Positions 60,990 to 64,000 of a stretch of DNA of 64,000 nt are shown here, piece by piece. The notes beneath the pieces were generated by a model. That model saw only the letters and a list, made by a program, of their open reading frames with translations, was not told the DNA's origin and searched no databases. Numbering within the stretch: position 1 is the stretch's first letter; every line of letters starts with the position of its first letter. Source of the DNA: Chersky-840 sp963848335 (GTDB taxonomy: Bacteria > Actinomycetota > Acidimicrobiia > Acidimicrobiales > UBA8190); the NCBI GenBank assembly GCA_963848335.1, contig CAWKDD010000001.1, positions 1,736,001 to 1,800,000 on the forward strand, given 5' to 3'. A program made the position numbers and the translations under genes.

Positions 60990-63501
60990 CGTGGGCCTCG
61001 GCCACCGCGGCGATGCACCGGGCCCGCACCTCGGCGACCTCCTCGTCGGTCAGGGTGTGGTCCGCAGCGCACAGGCGGAGGCGGAACGCGAGGCTGCGCG
61101 TACCCGGCGGCGTCCCCACGCCGCGATAGACGTCGAACAGGGCCAGCGACTCGAGCAGCTCGCCTGCGGCGTACCGCAGCGTGTCCTGCACCGCCGCGGC
61201 TGCGACGGCGACGCCGACCACGAAAGCCAGATCGATATCGCTCGACGGGAACCTGCTCACCGCGGACATCAGGGGGCTGCGCCTCGGCGCTTCGATGAGC
61301 AGCGCCTCGAGGTCGACCTCGAGCCAGCCCACACGTCGGCGCTCGGCGTCGAGCCCGAAGGCGTCGAGGACACCGGGATCGACCTCGCCCACCACGCCGA
61401 TCGCCCGCCCTGTCCTCCCCTCCCCTTCCGCCATGACCAGCCAGGCCGATCGTGTGGGGTGCAGGCCGGCGGGGACCGGGGTGAGCTCGGGGTCGTCGCC
61501 TCCGCCCGGGACGACGACCTCGACGCCTTCGATCCGCAAGGCATCGGCCAGCACCCGCCACGCCGCGGCGGCGCTGCGGGCGTCGTCGGCACCACCGGCG
61601 AGGGCCACAGCCAACATGTCGTGCTCCGCGATGACCGTGGCCCCGGTGCGCGCCAACGCCCGAGCCACACGGTCGGGCCCGGGCGGAGGGAAGACATGGC
61701 CCACCTCGAAAAGCCGGAGCTCGCCTTGACGGCGATCGGCGTTGAACGCGAGGGCGTGCAGCATCCCCGGCAGCAGACTCTGGCGGAGCACCACCTCGTC
61801 CGGTGTCAGGGGATTCGCCACCCTGACCCCGCCTTCGATGCCCACCCGCAGGTGGTCGTCGGGGCCGAGCAACGAGGGCGTCCACGCCTCGTGGGCGCCC
61901 AGACCGGCGACCACTTCCCGCATCAGACGTCGCTCTCGCTGGTAGCGGGTGAGACGACCGACCTGCGGCGCGAAGGGGCGGCGGCGGGGAAGCTTCGCAT
62001 AACCGTGGTGGCGCGCCACCTCTTCGATGACGTCGATCTCGCGCTCGGTGTCGGGCCGGAACGTCGGCACCATCACCTGGAGCACGCCACCGGGCTGCCG
62101 GTCGCACACGAAGCCGATGGGCTCCAGGTACCCGACCACCTGGTCGTCGTCGAGATCGCTGCCGAGCACGGCGTTGAGCCTCGCCGTGCGCAGCGGCACG
62201 TGGGCGGGGCCGGGCACGTTGCCACGCACGTCGACGACACCGGCGGCGCTGCGATAGCGCGGCCCCGCGGTCTGCCCCAGGAGCTGGCACAGACGGCGCC
62301 CGGCGCGGTCGATGCCCTCGGGATCACAGCCACGTTCGAAGCGGGCCGAAGCCTCCGATCGCAGGTTGAGGCGCTTGGAGGTCCGGGCGATGGCCATGGG
62401 CGTGAAATAGGCGGCCTCGAGGAGCACGCGGCTCGTCGAGGCCGAGATCTCGCTCGTCGCCCCGCCCATGATCCCCCCGATGCCGATGGGGGTGTCCCGT
62501 CCGTCGCAGATGACGCAGTCGCGCCGGTCGTCTCCGATGCCCACGGAGCGCTCGCCCATACGCCGTTGCACGCCGTCGAGAGTGGTGACGAGCTCGCCGT
62601 CCCGCGCCGCGCGGACGCGCAGGCCGCCCCCGCCCACCAGGTCGAGGTCATAGGGGTGTGTGGGCTGGCCGAGCTCGAGCATGACGTAGTTCGAAGCGTC
62701 GACGACGTTGTTGATGGGTCGCATCCCGGCCAGTGTCAGCCGGCGCGCCAACCAGTCCGGCGAAGGTCCCACGCCCACGTCGAGCAGGACGCGCGCCGTG
62801 AAGCGCGGGCACAGGTCCAGGTCGAGCACCTCGACGCTCGTGAGGGTCTGCACCGGTGCCGCGGGGTCGAGGACGGGCTCGGGGGGCTCGGGCACGGAGA
62901 AGGGAAGGCGCAGGGCCGCGGCCAGGTCACGGGCGATGCCGGCCATGCACCACGCATCGGGCCGGTTCGCCTCCACGGCGATGTCGAAGACGGTGTCGGG
63001 TCGGATCCCGAGGGCTTCGACCAGTGCCGTTCCCGGTTCCAGGGCCCCGGGTCCGTCGACGCCGCCCGGGCCGGCGATGGACGCTGCGCCGCGCACGACC
63101 ATGATCCCCTCGTGGTCCTCCGAAAGCCCGAGCTCGCGTCCCGAGCACAGCATCCCGTTGGACACGACACCTTTCATCTTGCGCCGCGTGATCTCGAACC
63201 CGCCGGGCAGCACCGACCCCACCGGAACGAAGGGCACGATGTCGCCTTCGCCGAAGTTCCACGCCCCGCACACCACTTCCAGGGGTTCACCACCGGCCTC
63301 GACCGTGACGCGCCGGATGCGGTCGGCCCCGGCAATGGGGCCGACCTCCAGGACGCGGGCCAGCACGACGTCACCGAGACCCTCCCCCACGTGCTGGACC
63401 TCCTCGACGACGAGGCCCAGGTCGTCGAGAACGGCGGCCAGATCCGCGGGGTCACCCTCGAAGGGGGCGAAATCGACCAGCCACGACAGGGGGACGCGCA
63501 C
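60970..63501 (-). CDS. pheT: Phenylalanyl-tRNA synthetase beta subunit
   Basis: 843 residues, uninterrupted. N-terminal MRVPLSWLVDF, an EMAP/tRNA-binding domain (LEVGPIAGADRIRRVTVE), the B3/B4 editing domain, the B5 domain with NAVLGSDLDDDQVVGYLEPIGF, and a C-terminal FDX-ACB anticodon-binding domain (AVSRFPSSDIDLAFVV) are in order. With PheS it charges tRNA-Phe in an alpha2-beta2 enzyme. Start ATG 63501 follows the pheS stop by 9 nt. This long intact gene shows that frame errors are not evenly spread. Confidence 0.96.
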   Translation of the reverse strand: MRVPLSWLVDFAPFEGDPADLAAVLDDLGLVVEEVQHVGEGLGDVVLARVLEVGPIAGADRIRRVTVEAGGEPLEVVCGAWNFGEGDIVPFVPVGSVLPGGFEITRRKMKGVVSNGMLCSGRELGLSEDHEGIMVVRGAASIAGPGGVDGPGALEPGTALVEALGIRPDTVFDIAVEANRPDAWCMAGIARDLAAALRLPFSVPEPPEPVLDPAAPVQTLTSVEVLDLDLCPRFTARVLLDVGVGPSPDWLARRLTLAGMRPINNVVDASNYVMLELGQPTHPYDLDLVGGGGLRVRAARDGELVTTLDGVQRRMGERSVGIGDDRRDCVICDGRDTPIGIGGIMGGATSEISASTSRVLLEAAYFTPMAIARTSKRLNLRSEASARFERGCDPEGIDRAGRRLCQLLGQTAGPRYRSAAGVVDVRGNVPGPAHVPLRTARLNAVLGSDLDDDQVVGYLEPIGFVCDRQPGGVLQVMVPTFRPDTEREIDVIEEVARHHGYAKLPRRRPFAPQVGRLTRYQRERRLMREVVAGLGAHEAWTPSLLGPDDHLRVGIEGGVRVANPLTPDEVVLRQSLLPGMLHALAFNADRRQGELRLFEVGHVFPPPGPDRVARALARTGATVIAEHDMLAVALAGGADDARSAAAAWRVLADALRIEGVEVVVPGGGDDPELTPVPAGLHPTRSAWLVMAEGEGRTGRAIGVVGEVDPGVLDAFGLDAERRRVGWLEVDLEALLIEAPRRSPLMSAVSRFPSSDIDLAFVVGVAVAAAAVQDTLRYAAGELLESLALFDVYRGVGTPPGTRSLAFRLRLCAADHTLTDEEVAEVRARCIAAVAEAHGAELRS

Positions 63502-63510
63502 GGGACCGGT

Positions 63511-64000
63511 TCAGATCTGGCGCAGGACGCGCACGTCGTTGTCGAAGAAGACGCGCATGTCGGGGATCTCATGGCGCATCTGGGTGCAGCGGTCGATGCC
63601 GAACCCGAAGGCGAAACCGGTCCACTCCTCCGGGTCGAGCCCGACGGCCTGAAAGACGGCCGGGTCCACCATGCCGCAGCCACCGAGCTCGATCCACCCC
63701 GTCTGCGAGCAGGTCCGGCACCCCTGCCCCTTGCAGATCGTGCACGTGATCTCGTATTCCGCCGAAGGCTCGGTGAAGGGGAAGTACGAGGGCCGCAGGC
63801 GGCTGTGGATGTCGGGCCCGAAGTACGCCGTCGTGAACGTCTCGATCGTGCCGGCCAGATCGGCGAAGCTGATGCCGCGGTCGACCACCAACCCCTCGAT
63901 CTGGTGGAAGGTCGGGATGTGGCGGGAATCGGGAGTATCGCGGCGATAGCACTTCCCGGGCATGACGGCATAGATGGGCGGGCCCTGGGACTCCATGAGA
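63511..64000 (-). CDS. pheS: Phenylalanyl-tRNA synthetase alpha subunit, C-terminal part (cut by window edge)
   Basis: About 163 residues of the catalytic core. Motif 2 (KCYRRDTPDSRHIPTFHQIEGL) and motif 3 (FGFGIDRCTQMRHEIPDMR) are intact. A Cys-rich insert CTICKGQGCRTC...GWIELGGCGMV, possibly a zinc site, is normal for actinobacterial PheS. The gene continues beyond the right edge. Confidence 0.95.
   Translation of the reverse strand, partial: LMESQGPPIYAVMPGKCYRRDTPDSRHIPTFHQIEGLVVDRGISFADLAGTIETFTTAYFGPDIHSRLRPSYFPFTEPSAEYEITCTICKGQGCRTCSQTGWIELGGCGMVDPAVFQAVGLDPEEWTGFAFGFGIDRCTQMRHEIPDMRVFFDNDVRVLRQI

Overview
The window is high-GC DNA with frequent GTG starts. It carries F420 genes (FbiC/CofH and an F420-type PPOX protein), a gcvH-garA-ftsR cluster and an FtsR-type MerR regulator, so it comes from an actinobacterium. 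My best guess is class Acidimicrobiia, from gene content only; the 16S exons would settle it.

Layout. 1-7.9 kb: end of FbiC (F420 synthesis), a LOG-family protein, an acyl-CoA ligase, a PPOX protein, a phosphotriesterase-like hydrolase, a GH26-like lipoprotein and a DivIVA-like protein. 8-14.2 kb (-): glutamate synthase gltB-gltD. 14.3-17.5 kb (+): thiO-thiS-thiG-thiD. 17.8-21.9 kb: a membrane-anchored protein, a GT87-like membrane protein, an AcuI-like reductase and a DUF4232 lipoprotein. 21.9-28.3 kb (-): pgsA, a mannose-1-P guanylyltransferase/phosphomannomutase-like protein, gcvH, garA, ftsR, hpt and a DUF151 nuclease. 28.4-36.9 kb: a DUF1015 protein, korAB, class I aldolase, threonine aldolase and a TPR protein. 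36.9-38.9 kb: an oligopeptide-binding lipoprotein. 39-47.8 kb (-): one rRNA operon. 47.9-57.1 kb (-): argC-J-B-D-F-R-G-H and mpg, nearly all joined by ATGA/GTGA/TGATG overlaps. 57.2-64 kb: small genes, a CtaG-like protein, a cupin and pheS-pheT.

The outstanding feature is the rRNA operon. It runs 16S-23S-5S on the minus strand with no spacer tRNA, and I read five group I introns in it: one in 16S (after E. coli U1498) and four in 23S (after U1911, U1923, U1951 and U2593). Four carry LAGLIDADG homing-endonuclease genes; the U1923 intron is a 306-nt intron without one. The U1911 and U1923 introns are separated by an exon of only 12 nt, which is half of helix 69. The U2593 intron encodes an I-CreI-like protein at the site where chloroplast I-CreI introns sit. 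Three introns (S1498, L1911, L1923) share almost identical core segments and so appear to have spread between the 16S and 23S genes. A consensus promoter, 16S and 23S processing stems and a terminator suggest the operon is functional and depends on splicing.

A caution on data quality: about 25 apparent frameshifts interrupt otherwise well-conserved genes. Nearly all are single-base expansions of short homopolymers, plus one in-frame TAG in gltB. This pattern fits sequencing or assembly error better than gene decay. I therefore give full spans for these genes and state where the frame breaks.
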